DNA of 64,000 nt. Origin: Populus alba (lineage: Eukaryota > Streptophyta > Magnoliopsida > Malpighiales > Salicaceae). This document shows, one piece after another, positions 25,600-37,415 of this stretch. Numbering within the stretch: position 1 is the stretch's first letter; each line of letters begins with the position of its first letter. The notes below the pieces were generated by a model that saw only the letters and a program-made list of their open reading frames with translations, was not told where the DNA came from and searched no databases. Location of the stretch: assembly GCF_005239225.2 (NCBI RefSeq), contig NC_133288.1:14576169-14640168 (forward strand), written 5' to 3'. The position numbers were made by a program, and so were the translations under genes.

Positions 25600-28500
25600 C
25601 GCCACTAGTATCACCACAAGCTGCTGCAGGTGAGCCCCCCTCCCTTCTTCCTCCTTTTCTTCTTCCTCAATTGTGTTTTTCACTGTTCTGCGTGAACAAT
25701 AGAGAGTTCTCCATTGTTCACTAGGCCGGGGCAGCGCCAGCCCAGACCAAAATGGCTGGGCCAAGTCCAGCCCAGTCCAAAGAAAAAAAATCTAAAAAAA
25801 ATCCTTTCAAAAAAATCTGACTTTCCTGTGTATTTTTCTATAAATTTTTTTTCTAATATTGGTTTATATTTTTATAGTGTAAAAATACAAATTCATTATT
25901 AATATACCTTATTTTCTTTGAAAATGTTGCAAAAAGAAAATTATAAAACAAAAAAAAATTATTTTTCTGCATACAACCATGTCTCTAAAAAAAGAAGAAG
26001 AAAAAAATCACATTGGATATGGATGAACCTATTTGAAAGACTAATCCAAGACTTTTTTTGTTGACTAAGGGCAAAAATATGTAGTTTGATTAATTTGAAA
26101 AGATCTTTCCCAAGTCTTTATCTTGGTTAAATCCCTTATAGAATTTATTCAAAGGAATCCCATATAGAATTTATTCAAAGTAACCTTGGTCCATGAAAAA
26201 TTATATCATCTCAGATTTTTACTTATATTCAGAAAAAAAAAAAATCATGGTCTTAGCTCAGAAAATCTTATGAAGTTCAGGATTATTGATCAGGTTTGCT
26301 TTGATGCAAAATAAATTATTAAAAAGTCCATACCCTAATGGAAGATTCTAGGCCTTTACACGAGGGTAAACTTTCTACCTAGTTTTAAAAATGTCTATGA
26401 TCTACTTAGTGACTACTTTTCGTGAAGGTGGTATAAGGGTTTATAATGAATGATTGGGGCTCGATATGACTATCATTACCGAGTAAACACTTAGATCATG
26501 GTTGGATGTTTCACGAATTTGAACTTTGACTGAAAGTCATAAGACAAACCGTCACTCCTCACCTAATCTAAAATTGAGTTTATTCACAAAATTAAAATGC
26601 ATGAGGGCATTAATCGATACCCGATGTGCCTATGCATGAACATGAAGTAAAAATGCACGCTAAAGCAGTAATAATACAAGCTAAAATTAAATTATACAAC
26701 CTTATATTATTCAAAATTATTGGAAAAACATGTGGGGGGGAGCATAAATATTTTTAAAATGCCTTTTGAAAAATTTAAAGTTTTTTTTATATTAGCATTA
26801 TAATATTATTATTATAAATTATATTGGGCTGGACATGACCCAACCATCCAGGTTGGACTGAAATGGGTTCAACCTGACTTAGTTGAGTTGGGCTGACTAG
26901 CGACCCAACATATTCTTCTCTCTCTCTTTTTTTTTTTTTTTTTTTTTTTCTTTTGGGTTTGGGCTAGACCTGGCCCAACCATCTAGGCTTGGCTAAAACA
27001 GGTCTAGCTTGGCTTGGGTGGGTTGGTTGACTGCCTAATAAGCTTTTTTCTTTTCTTTTTTTCATTTTGGGTTAGACCTGGCCCTACCATATAGGCTGGG
27101 CTAAAACAGGTCCAACCTATTGTTGTTAACGACATTTTGATATTTGCATGCAGAATACGGTCCAACCTATTGTTGTTAACGACATTTTGATATTTGCATG
27201 GAGAACGTATTCTGCATGCATTTAAGGGATGTTTGGGGAAAAAGAGGAAGAGGAAAGCTTGCCTAGCTGGAGAAGGAAAGTTGTTGGTGGTGTTACAAAG
27301 AAGACCAGCGTGTGGTTAGTGGCAACAACGATGCCAGAGGTGTGGCGGAGGAAGTGGTAAAAGAGATGGTCAAAAGGAGAGGAAAAAACTAGAAAAATAA
27401 CAGATTTTTTCCCAACTTTGAACTCAAATTTTTTTATGCTCAAGGCATGAAACCCACCTCTATTTATAAATGGTGAAATAGGGACATGTTGTCTTTATTG
27501 ATGCCAAATCTTGGCCCTTGACTCGAACCAAAAGATTCCCAATCATTTAAAGTTGCTATCATGAACTGTTAAATTTAAAAGCTAAAGGTTGTGTGAGTTG
27601 ACCACTTTGAGGTGACACTATGACGACTATAGGGTTTTAAATTAGGGGTTTGGCTAAAGTTCAATTTGATCATACAACTTTTAATTTTTTACAATTGCAC
27701 TCCTAATTAACCCTAAACTTTTAATTTTATGCAATTTTGCCTCTATCACACTTCAATGTAAGCCTTGGATTTCAGCGTCTTTTTTATTTTTTTCATTGGT
27801 TTTGGATTTATGCAATTTGACTCTCAATTGACCTTAAACTTTTAATTCTCTTCAATTTCACCCTTGTTTCAATCAATTAGGTCCTTCGAGTTCATTGCTT
27901 TTGTCAAAATGATCATTGGCCGCAAGTTTCTTCAATTTAGCCTTTAATTGACCTCAAAGCTTTGATTTTCTTGCAATTTTACTCTTGATTTCAATCAATT
28001 GACTTAATAAAAATTAAATTTGATCTCTTAAAATTTTAATTTTTTTAATTAAGCCCAACTTAAAATTTCACCAATTAAGCCCTTAATAAAATTAATTTGA
28101 CCCATTTAGAATATAATTAAGTCCTTGCACTTAATTAAATCCTTTAATTGGACACAAATTAATTCTTGAACATAATTAAACTCTTAATTTAGCCTATTAT
28201 TAAATCAATTTAACCTATTAAACATCTAATTATGTCTTTGGATTTAATTTTTATACAGATTTATTCAATAATCATTTAATTTGACCTTAAATGTGCATTA
28301 TCTCTCCAGTTGTAGACACAACCAGGTACAATCAAGCTTCCAACTTCTTTCAACATTTTTCGTATAAATGTTGAACCTCTAAATAGCATGATATTTAAAT
28401 ACCATGAATTGGTTAGAAAATTCTCATAATTATTATGAATATTCACCCATTTTAATTTGAAGTATTTTTCACAACAGTACATGAGTTGTGAAAAACTTTT

Positions 28501-28875
28501 TCATCTTCCATGATAGGTGAACCTTGTCGGGGCACCTATATGGATTCTTCTCATAAGAGTTTATTTGGGCTTACAAGCCCATAATAAATTTGTAATGCTG
28601 AATTATATTTAGCCATAGACTAACCATTGATTAGGAACCCATCAAAACCTTTAAATCACATGAAGACCACACAATGCAGCTTACCTCAAGTATTGTGCTT
28701 AAGGGGTGTTAATACATTCCTTAGCCATAACCAATCCTTTACCCTAGACTTTTTTGTAGGACCATTATACCCGAGTCTCCTTCTAACCCTGAACCAAATA
28801 ATTAGGTGGCAACTTCTTGACCCTCACGCCTCACATCCACATGTGACAAAGAGGCTCCATTGGCCTGGTTTAACA
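25600..28875. mobile_element. Old Gypsy-type LTR/leader DNA (probable)
   Basis: The segment at 28480-28870 has a run of words (AAGGGGTGTTAATACATTCC, TTTTTGTAGGACCATTATAC, CCGAGTCTCCTTCTAACCCT, TTAGGTGGCAACTTCTTGAC) that I associate with the LTR/leader of plant Tat/Ogre-like Gypsy elements. The part at 27650-28290 is a low-complexity series in which CAATTTgAC...CAATTGACC...TTTTAATT recurs near 27660, 27820 and 27940. 26820-27115 carries three ~120-base degenerate units with GGGCTAGACCTGGCCCAACC. I found no gag or pol domain and no partner LTR. The element type is inference. Confidence 0.45.
27109..27220. repeat. 50-bp tandem duplication with a hairpin arm
   Basis: GGTCCAACCTATTGTTGTTA and the following bases at 27109-27158 are repeated almost exactly at 27159-27208. 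The end of the first unit, TGCATGCAGAATAC (27145-27158), is inverted as GTATTCTGCATGCA at 27207-27220. Confidence 0.95.
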
Positions 28876-29185
28876 TAAGAATAAAAATAGTTATTACCTT
28901 AATTTTAAAACTTGATTCGAGGGTCAGCTCGGGGTAAGACCCAAGTTAGGATCGGGATGGTCAACTTGGGTTGAACTGGATCAATGTAAGAATAAAATTG
29001 TTATTATCATAGTTTTGAAACCCGGCACGAGGTTGACCAAGGCAAGGCTAGGGTCACGGGTTGAAAGGGTCAACTTGAGTCAACGATTCTGTGACTCGTG
29101 TTTTATCTCTAGCCAGGTTAAGTCAAACCTTCATTTATTTTTCTTAAATTCAGACTGGTCCGTGTCCTAGGTTAATTCGTCAGGC
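28876..29185. repeat. 111-bp two-copy repeat with GGTCAACTT words
   Basis: TAAGAATAAAA followed by TTATTA and GGGTCAACTTGGGTTGA-type sequence starts near 28876 and again near 28987, a spacing of about 111 bases. Related words (GGTTGACTCGCAACCCGAC) occur at 58740-58870. It is a diverged dispersed repeat. Confidence 0.7.
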
Positions 29186-29559
29186 CAATCCTAGTTTTAT
29201 AACTAGAGTTTTTATAATATTATTAATTTCAACACTTAATGTAAACTAAAATAAAAAATATATATATTTAATTATTTTTTTTATATATGTAAGTTTGACA
29301 GTAATAGATATTAAGGATAAAATAGATTTTTTTTTAAATTTTTATTTTGTCTTATTCACCATAACCAAAAAGGATACTAAGATAATCATTTTATCTCCTG
29401 CACCATTATCAAATACAATTATGTCTCCATTTTATTTTCTATCTTGTCTTCTTTGTCTTTATTGTTTATGTCCCTTATGTTCCAGAATAGTAACCAAATA
29501 CATGCAAACTGTTTTTTATGGGATCGCGGCAGTGCGATACTCAAACTAATTTTAAGAGG

Positions 29560-29770
29560 TGTCTGGAAATGTAGTAGCGGTTGCTTTTCAAAGTGTTTTT
29601 TTGCTTGAAAATACATCAAAAAATAATATATATATTTTTAAAAAATATATTTAATATTAGTATATCAAAACAAATAAAAATATATATATAACAAAAAATT
29701 AATTTTTTAAAAAAAAATATTTAAATTTTAAAAATATCATTTAAAACGCAATCCTAACAACCCTTTAATA
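29560..29770 (+). mobile_element. MITE-like repeat copy
   Basis: It starts about GTGTCTGGAAATGTAGTAGC and contains TTTCAAAGTGTTTTTTTGCT, TGAAAATACATCAAAAAATA, ATATCAAAACAAATAAAAAT and ACGCAATCCTAACAACCC. It has the same order of blocks as the copies at 7.6, 15.1, 16.3 and 32.5 kb. This is the most complete copy in the window. Confidence 0.7.
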
Positions 29771-30634
29771 TCCGAAAGGATATGCGTGTTTTTCTGAGTG
29801 ACGTGCCGTCTCTTCACTTTTTATTATCAAAACAAATTGATTTCTGCTAAACATGATTGTATAACGACTAAACTTTGCTGCTAGCCAATGGATTTCTTTA
29901 TCAGTTGATGCCTTTGGTGGGCCATCTAGTCATCAATGGAAATGAGGACGGCCTAATCCCGACAAATCACAGGTCCTTTATATTTTCTATGCTAAAAGCT
30001 AACTATTATCTATATATATCTATTTATTATTGAATTGTTATAAAAGTATATAAAAATTAACCCCGACAAATCAGAATTTGGGCAATCTTATTGTTTAAAA
30101 TATTGAATTTTGTTGAGGCAGAAACATGTGGGGGATTATTATTACTGTTTTTTAATTAAAATAATAGGATAAAAAGAAAATTAAAAAAAAATCCGTAGGC
30201 TGACGCATTTTCATTTTGGTTTAGTTGATGGAGTTTTAGATTTTAGTGCTTCTTACTTGTGGTTCTTCTTTATTTTGTTACTTGAATCTTCATCTTTTAA
30301 TTTTGAATAACGGAGTATAATAACTACAAATTCTTTAACAAAAACGCATTAATATCTATTATATTTAAGAAAATGGGAAAAAAACTTTAACGAATCTTAT
30401 TGTCTATATTAAAAAAAAAAAGTGGAAAAGGACTAAAATAATAATAAAAAAAAAACAAAAATTATCGAGCTTATCAATAATAAAACAAGTTTGATGATTT
30501 TTATTATTTATCCTCTTTCTTTTGAAGAGAAATGTTGGATGGAGGGGTTTATGAATATTAAAATTGAAAACACAAAGGTCAATTTGGCAAAATTCCCAGA
30601 ATAGAGTGGAATTTGATGATTCTCAGTTTAAAAT

Positions 30635-31600
30635 CAGCCCACCTCCTTTTTTATCCAAACAAATACCCACTCCAAAATAAAATAATCAAATTTATATTTG
30701 ATTTATTCAACAAAGGAAAGAAAAGTTGAGGGAAGTCATCGTACTTAAAAATTAAAGAAGAGGACTCCACAGTGCATAATCCATCGAGATTTTTGGGATT
30801 CTAATATAGTAAAAAATGGTAAAATAATACAATACAGAAAATATTTTAAAAAAAATAACATAATTTAAAAATTTGTTGATAACATTTATCTAATCGTAGG
30901 AGTTATTTATTACTTTCTGGTAAATATAAGATTTAATAAAGAGAGGTGAGAGATTGAAAAAAAAAAAATATGGGAGACACACCAAAATTTCAATGATAAC
31001 ACTAATATTATTATTGGAAAGATCTTGATAAAATGAATTTAACAATACTAATGAATGTCATTAACGGTAATCGGAATAGGCTACACAAGCAGCTCAAAGT
31101 CAAGTGAGCTACATTATATTTGACTTTTCTCTCTCTTCTTGTCTCTACCTTTCTTAGTATCGTTTGACTCGTATCATCAAGATCTTTTCAATAGTATTGG
31201 TTGTATCATCATCGGAGTTTTGGTATGTCTCAAAAGTGTTTTTTTTTTCCTCTCTCATTTCTCATTTTTTTTTATTGAATTTTGTATCCAATAATTTTAT
31301 AATTTAAGAAAGTCACATATGAGATTTATGACTCGTTAATCAAGATGTTATTTGTGACTCTTAAAACTTTATTATTTCTCTAAATATTTTTTACATTTGT
31401 GTTATTTTATCTGTTTTTTTTTTTTTAACTTGGCTGGAATCCAAAAAAAAAAAAACTCATAATCCATATGTGGGAATTACAGCGACAGGCAATTAGATTA
31501 TAAGTTCTAAGAACATAGGCATTATTCAGAGGAAAATGCCCCAATGGTATGCATATTGGAGACTCAAAATTCATTATCTTACATCTAGTACAGTACTTTC
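30635..31600. repeat. Dispersed repeat, copy 1 (split by a foldback element)
   Basis: 30635-30784 plus 31458-31600 align in order with 32700-32955. Shared words are CCACTCCAAAATAAAATAAT, TATTCAACAAAGGAAAG, ACAGGCAATTAGATTATAA, GAAAATGCCCCAATGGTAT and ATTGGAGACTCAAAA. The second copy lacks the 30785-31457 insert. Confidence 0.85.
30785..31457. mobile_element. Foldback (long-TIR) non-autonomous DNA transposon, probably Mutator-like
   Basis: CATAATCCAT occurs directly at both borders (30775-30784 and 31458-31467) as a 9-10 bp target-site duplication. The outer ends are related as inverted repeats (GAGATTTTTGGGATTC on the left; GAGTTTTT...GGATTCC when the right end is reverse-complemented). The two halves are long imperfect inverted repeats: GACACACCAAAATTTCAATG and GGAAAGATCTTGATAA on the left match the reverse complement of 31170-31230 on the right. 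The centre near 31090-31130 (AGCTCAAAGTCAAGTGAGCT) is the turn. It codes for nothing. The TSD length points to a MULE-type element; that class is inference. Confidence 0.8.
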
Positions 31601-32394
31601 AAAACAACCAATGGGGTGTTGACTGGGGTTTGTAAATTAACTGAAATATTTATACAAATTGATTCAAAATTAATCAAATTAAATATATTTTTTGAATTTG
31701 TTGGATAATTTTGGATTAAACTAAAAAAATAGTTTTGTTTGCTTCTATTTTGGTTCTAGATTTAAAAAATTTTAAAGCCAATTTGAACCGAACCAAACAA
31801 AAAAAAAACTTATTAAATATTAATGAATATACAACAAAAAAATAAATACAAAATACTTGTAAAAACAAGAAATTAACTTTTAAAAAAAAATCCATGGAAT
31901 TACTGTAACATGGTTGAGAAGACTACAATAATATTTTTTTTGTATATTTTAAGGCTAAAAATAAAATAAAATAGATTAATTAATAAAAATAGGATTTAAT
32001 TAGAAAAGGGAATATAATACGTTGGAGGAAATGTTTTTAGAGACTCCATATTGATGGAAAGAAGGCGAAACTAACAGAAAAAACCATAGAAACAAATTTA
32101 GAAATCAGGTTATTGACCTTCAAATGGAATAACCCCATGTTGGTTTTCTAATTATTATTTTTAATTTGTTTGGGTTAGTGATTAGGATGTGATTACGGTT
32201 GTGCTCTATTTATGGTGGTCGTTGTAACTTTCGTTGGTATGATTGTAATAATTGTGTAAAAATAAAAAAGTATTTGGTTAAAAAAGTTTTCATATAGAGA
32301 GCTTACAAAAAAAAAAAAAAAAAAAAGAAGAAGAAGAAGCTAGCTTTGAGTTTTTCACATGAATCGCATAGATGTCACAGTTATTTTTTTTTTT

Positions 32395-32670
32395 ATTTAT
32401 TAATACCCTATTTATTTTTTTTGCGTTTTAAAAAAAATTTTTTAATTTTTTTTTTACTAATACAATGTTTATTTTTGTGTTTTAAAAGAGTTTTTAAAAA
32501 CATTTGATATTTTTACTTTAAATTAATAGTTTTTATATCATTTTGATGTGTTGATATCAAAAATAATTTTTTAAAAAAATAATAAAATAATAATATTTTA
32601 ATACTTTTACGAGTAAAAAGCACTTTAAAAAATATTTGTAATCATACTCCCAAACAACTTTTTAATTAAT
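32395..32670 (-). mobile_element. MITE-like repeat copy
   Basis: It contains ATATCATTTTGATGTGTTGA, TATCAAAAATAATTTTTTAA and GAGTAAAAAGCACTTTAAAA in the opposite orientation to the 29.6-kb copy. Confidence 0.65.
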
Positions 32671-32699
32671 TGGTTTTTATGGTCGAAAGCCAAAAAAAA

Positions 32700-32960
32700 A
32701 ACCACCTCATCTTTGCATCCAAAGGAATACTTACTCCAAAATAAAATAATCAATCATCAAAACCAAATTTACATTTAATTTTTTCAACAAAGAAAATACA
32801 AGATGACGTAAGTTATCCATAAAGCACAATCCATTTGTAAGGATTACAATCACAGGTAATTAGATTATAACTTCTTAGAACATACATATCATTTATATGA
32901 AAATGCCCCATTGGTATCCAAATTGGAGACTCAAAACACTTTAATTTACATCCAAATTCA
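32700..32960. repeat. Dispersed repeat, copy 2 (empty site)
   Basis: It is the uninterrupted counterpart of the repeat at 30635-31600. Around the insertion point it reads GCACAATCCATTTGTAAGGA, with a single CAATCCAT where copy 1 has two. Confidence 0.85.
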
Positions 32961-33319
32961 TTAATTCAAATTGCACTTATTCAATTATAATAAATATAAA
33001 ACCGAATCAAATTAATTAGTTTAGCTTTTTCATTCTATTTGAATCAATATTTTGAAAAGAAAATTGGGTGGATTTTTTTTTTTTCAAATTGAATCCTTTA
33101 TCTTTAGAAGTAGTGACAATATAGAAAATGGAATTTCCCCATTATTTCTGGTTCATCCCAATCTATGTTAAAAATACACACGATCTAATTTATGATTTTT
33201 AGGTTTATAATTGCAACGGTATCCCCTTTCAAAACCCAAACCCAGATGCTAGCTCTAGTGTACGTGTCATGGTTCGAGATTGTTGAATCTTGGCTCCTCC
33301 ACATGCATGGTCCCTCATG

Positions 33320-33322
<3 letters not shown>

Positions 33323-33360
<38 letters not shown>
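33323..33360. repeat. Homopolymer T38
   Basis: An uninterrupted run of 38 T lies here. On the minus strand it would be a poly(A) tail-like tract, but I see no SINE or LINE body next to it. Confidence 0.9.
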
Positions 33361-33363
<3 letters not shown>

Positions 33364-33602
33364 TTAATAAAAAAATTGATAAAGTAACATAGTTGAAAAA
33401 AATAATTGGAAATCTAGCACACTTTCACAAGTCATCGGCGACTTATTTCAAATTAAAGACCAGGTTTTTCTTTTTTCTTCCTCTCATTTCCTCCCCCCCT
33501 CTTACCCCTCTCACCATCGCCCGATCTCTCTCCACCCTATCATCTCTAAAACACTCATCTCTCTATAAAACATTCATATATCTCCCCCTCTCTAGCTCTA
33601 CC

Positions 33603-34676
33603 TAGGGATGAGCAAAAAACCTGAACAATTAATTAAACCAAAAAAACTGAAAAAAAAAAACAACTAAAAATACCGAACTTGAAAAAAAAATCAAATTAAT
33701 TGATTAAAAATTCACAAAAAAGTTTTAATTTGGTTTGGTTTTGGTTACCAAAGTTTGAAACCGATTAAACTAAACCGATTAAACCAGGCCAACACTTAAA
33801 AAAAAAAAAGTATGAATAAGATATTTTTTGTAACCCTAAACCTAAAGTAGCATTCTCTAAAGACAATCAGCTGCCCTCTCTTTTTGCTCTTTGCGTTTCT
33901 CTTCTCTCTGATTTTTCTCTATACTCCACATCCTACAATTGTTAGGAATTGTTAGGCTCTTGCTGCTCGATACTCCTTTGTCCTGCTAACAAAGACACCT
34001 TTCTTCACCCTTGATTTTAATTCTTTTAGTTCTCCTATAAAAGGCACACCTCTCTTTACTCTTACTTTTGCTTTTAATCTTTTTATCCTTTTTCTTTCTA
34101 TTTCTTGCATAACCTTGTAATTGTTATATAATTTTTCATACCCGTGTAACCAAAGAAGATTGCTATGTCAAATCAGTAAAAGGTTTATTTGTGCTTTTCT
34201 TGATGTTGGTCTTGTGAGGACAATAATTGGACATTGGGTTTGGTTATTTATTGAAGAGACCGAGTATAAAAACACCACACGCTTAATAAATGATGTGGAT
34301 CTATGTAAACTATTTGTAATTGGTTTCCTCTCGTTTTGGTTTTACATTTAAATAATTGATATCTTTTTATTTTCCTTTTTTTTCCCAGTCAAATGACTAC
34401 TTTTCTTTCCCTTTTGTTTTGTGTATCTTTTACGCAAAGTTTAATTTTTGGGCAAGGATCTTAAAAAAAAAAAAAAAAAATTGGGGTTGGATTTTTTAAT
34501 ATTATGTATGCCTAACCGGTTTAGCTTGTTGAGAAAGCCAAGATTTCTCATAAAATAGGCACAAAGTTGGGAAAATAGAAATAAAATGAACTGGTTTAAA
34601 CTTGAAAAAAATACAATTTTAGTTTGGTTATTTATTTTGGCCCAAAACCAGACTGAATAAAAAATGCTCACCCCTA
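33603..34676. mobile_element. Non-autonomous hAT-type element with 8-bp TSD
   Basis: Termini are TAGGGATGAGCA (left) and TGCTCACCCCTA (right), an inverted repeat with one mismatch. They are flanked by the direct 8-base repeat GCTCTACC at 33595-33602 and 34677-34684. Subterminal words rich in AAACCGATTAAAC and CCGGTTTAG fit the plant hAT MITEs that start TAGGGGTGAGCA. Removing the element rejoins a pyrimidine-rich stretch. The ORFs inside (34121-34351, 34441-34698) show no transposase similarity. Termini and TSD are seen directly; the hAT class is from TSD length and terminal motif. Confidence 0.88.
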
Positions 34677-34689
34677 GCTCTACCCGTGA

Positions 34690-35530
34690 TAGCCACACCT
34701 TCTCTCTCTACTAGTGGCAGGTTTTGAATTTTTCAACCAAAACAGCCATCACCGGTCACCTTTATCACCGACATTTCACTCTTAGAGGTATATTAAACAC
34801 TTTTTCTAAATTAATTTGATGTAATTTAGTTTTAATCAGTGTTAATTTGATTTTATTGAATGTTAAGGTTTTGAATTAGAAATTAGGTTAATTAGATGTA
34901 ATTGAAGTTCTTAATTAGATATAATTATGTTATTTAGCTTAATTATCAGTTATTTTAGGTTGTTGTTAATTGTGCATTAACAAAAATTACATGTTTGAAA
35001 TGTTATTGTTAATTTAGGTTAAATTATGAATTAGTTTAATCAGATAAATTTTTAGTTGATAGTTTGGTTATTTTGTTAAATAATTATTTTTTGTTGTTAT
35101 TGTTGATTGTGAATTAAAAAGATTGTGTAATGAGATAGTGTTAATTTATATTAAATTATGAATTATATTGAATTTAGTATAAATACTAGCTATGAAATAT
35201 ATGAATTTGTTTGATAATTTTGTTATGGTACTAGAATTTGATGAATGTAGATATTCATTTATTAATATGATGAATGTAGATGCTCACTGATTAATTTAAG
35301 TTTTGTTGATAATTGACGCACTTTGATTAACCCCAAGATATTAATAAAATATAATTGTGTTTTGTTGTGTTGTATTGTTTGACAAAATGTTTGATAATTT
35401 ATTAATAGTATGCTTCCATGGCGATATCATTGTCAATACTGACAATGATATAGCTTATAATAGAGGAAGCCATGAATTCCTAATTACTACATCAAACATG
35501 GCCCTTAACGAATAATCATGAATGGTATGT
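34690..35530. other. AT-rich DNA, nothing recognised
   Basis: There is a low-complexity stretch of TTAATT and GAATTA words, with no gene or bounded repeat. Confidence 0.5.
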
Positions 35531-35544
35531 GATCAACTTAGCTG

Positions 35545-36550
35545 AAATATGTTTGGAATAAAAGTTGAAATTACTTGGAGAATGTTACAAACTAAGTTTA
35601 GTCAAGCTTGTTATGTCTGTGTACCAATATATAATGATGGGAGTGTGAATTCAATGTTTGGGTTTGCTAGGATTAATGAGATTAATATGTTGAAGCTTTA
35701 CTTAAATAGCAAACCTAGACAAGAAAACTCTTTTCATAAGGAGTTAACTTGGTTTCCAATTAACTCTCGAGGGAACTACACAAATATTACGAGTAGATGG
35801 TCTATCTAGGTTAACTGGTAATGTTAGTAGACAATTATCGGTGCTAAAAATTAGTGATATGAAATCTCGGTTGGGTATGCCATGTTCCATATTGCTATGG
35901 AGAATCTGAATCAAGTGATGACAAAGATAAGCATCATATTGATAGAGTTGTGGATGATAGGGAAAATAGGGATGCTGAGTTGGTTGAGCCTGTTAATCAA
36001 TACATGACATTGCATACACTTAAATTTGAGGTTGTTTATGTGAATGACCAATATGAATACAATGATTGCGCTGATAGTCATGCTTTCATATCTATACCGA
36101 CAACTATGTAAAACATGTCTAAAAAATAGAAGATGAATTGTCGGGTGTCTTATATTTCTTCAAGTATATATGTATTTTAAATTATTTGATTATTAGAATT
36201 AATGACATTTTAAATACTAACTTATAATTTGTGAATGTCTTGGGTATAAATGCTAGTAGGAGATGACTATCTATAAAAGTATCGATGAGATAAGATGTAT
36301 TGTGACCAACACCATGTGCAATTTATGTCCTGACAGACTTCAAGAGATTAGAGATGTTGAGCGTCTTGAAACAATATTATCAAAAGGTAAGATTGTTTAT
36401 AATGAGAGTGTTAAGGATGCTGGCCCGTCCATGAGTGTCACAAACCCATCCATGAGTGGTCTAGGTCCATCAACAAGCTGAAATGATATTGGTACTCCTC
36501 AAAAGTCAAACCTATATAGATATTACAGACCCGATCTCGAGTTGAACAAG
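35545..36550 (+). mobile_element. Transposon-like ORF debris (class uncertain)
   Basis: The plus strand gives FGIKVEITWRMLQTKFSQAC, CVPIYNDGSVNSMFGFARIN, EINMLKLYLNSKPRQENS, then, after shifts, GLSRLTGNVSRQLSVLKISD. A second piece at 36263-36481 reads DEIRCIVTNTMCNLCPDRLQ and EIRDVERLETILSKGK. The first resembles the N-terminal part of plant MULE transposases. This is an impression from pattern only. The frames are broken, so it is not a working gene. Confidence 0.4.
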
Positions 36551-37094
36551 TTAGGGAGGTTATTAGATATAATTACATATTATTATATGTTATGATAATT
36601 ATGAATAAATATATAATTAGTTTAATGTTTAATAAAATATTATGTTGTCTTAATTGTCATTGTACATTTGTTATTTGCAATTGAATATATTATATGTTCT
36701 TATGTGAATTGTGTTTTAATGGTGGATAACTTATTATTTGTTATTGTTCGAATTACTTTTTTTTTTTTTTGCAATGAGTTAATGACAATATAGATTGCTC
36801 TATGAACACGAATTGCAAATGTCATGTGTGACTCTCTCAACTGTGCTAGATTTCTAATTATTTCTCTTTCTATGTTATTTTACAAATTAATTTTTTTAAG
36901 TGCATACTTACAGAAACACTCGTCCTTCCTTCCTCTCTATTAACTATAACTAAAATTGATTAGTGTTTCACTATAGCGTGAAATATTGTTTATTGTGAGT
37001 AAATTCACTATGAATTACACTATGTTACACTGTGGATGCATTGTGAGTGCTTTCACTATGGATTGTGAGAGTTTTCACTGTGGACTACACTGTT

Positions 37095-37415
37095 TGGCCA
37101 AGCGTCACTTGGCGCTTTGGCTTGGATACTGCCAGGCATGGCCCAAGGCTAGCCTTGGCCCTGGCATGGCAATACCCAAAATAGCATTAAGTCCTGGCCC
37201 TGGGTAGACTAAGTGTTACGTGGCGCTTTGTTTGCACCAAACTAGGTTGGCAGCACATCGCCACCTGGCGTTTTGTCTGCCCAGCCTTGGGTGCTGGGAA
37301 GACCAAGAGCACACGTGACACTTTAACTGTCGCGCTTACAAGTAGGTAGCCCAAGCGCCGCGTGGCGCTTGATTTGCTTTCTCTTAGGTGTGGTTCAAAC
37401 GCCACGTGGTGCTTG
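37095..37415. repeat. 46-48 bp minisatellite with palindromic GCCACGTGGCGC core
   Basis: The core motif AAGCGCCACGTGGCGCTT or variants occurs at 37101-37117, 37211-37228, 37256-37273, 37305-37324, 37353-37370 and 37397-37414. The last five are 44-48 bases apart. The block is GC-rich inside DNA that is mostly A and T. Just upstream (36965-37090) a looser series repeats TTTCACTATGGATTGTGAGA-like words. Confidence 0.85.

Noticed and set aside
25444..25764. 106-codon minus-strand frame with a poly-Glu run
   Set aside because: The Glu-rich part is a purine-rich tract, and the frame ends in low-complexity sequence with no domain. It fits repeat DNA better.
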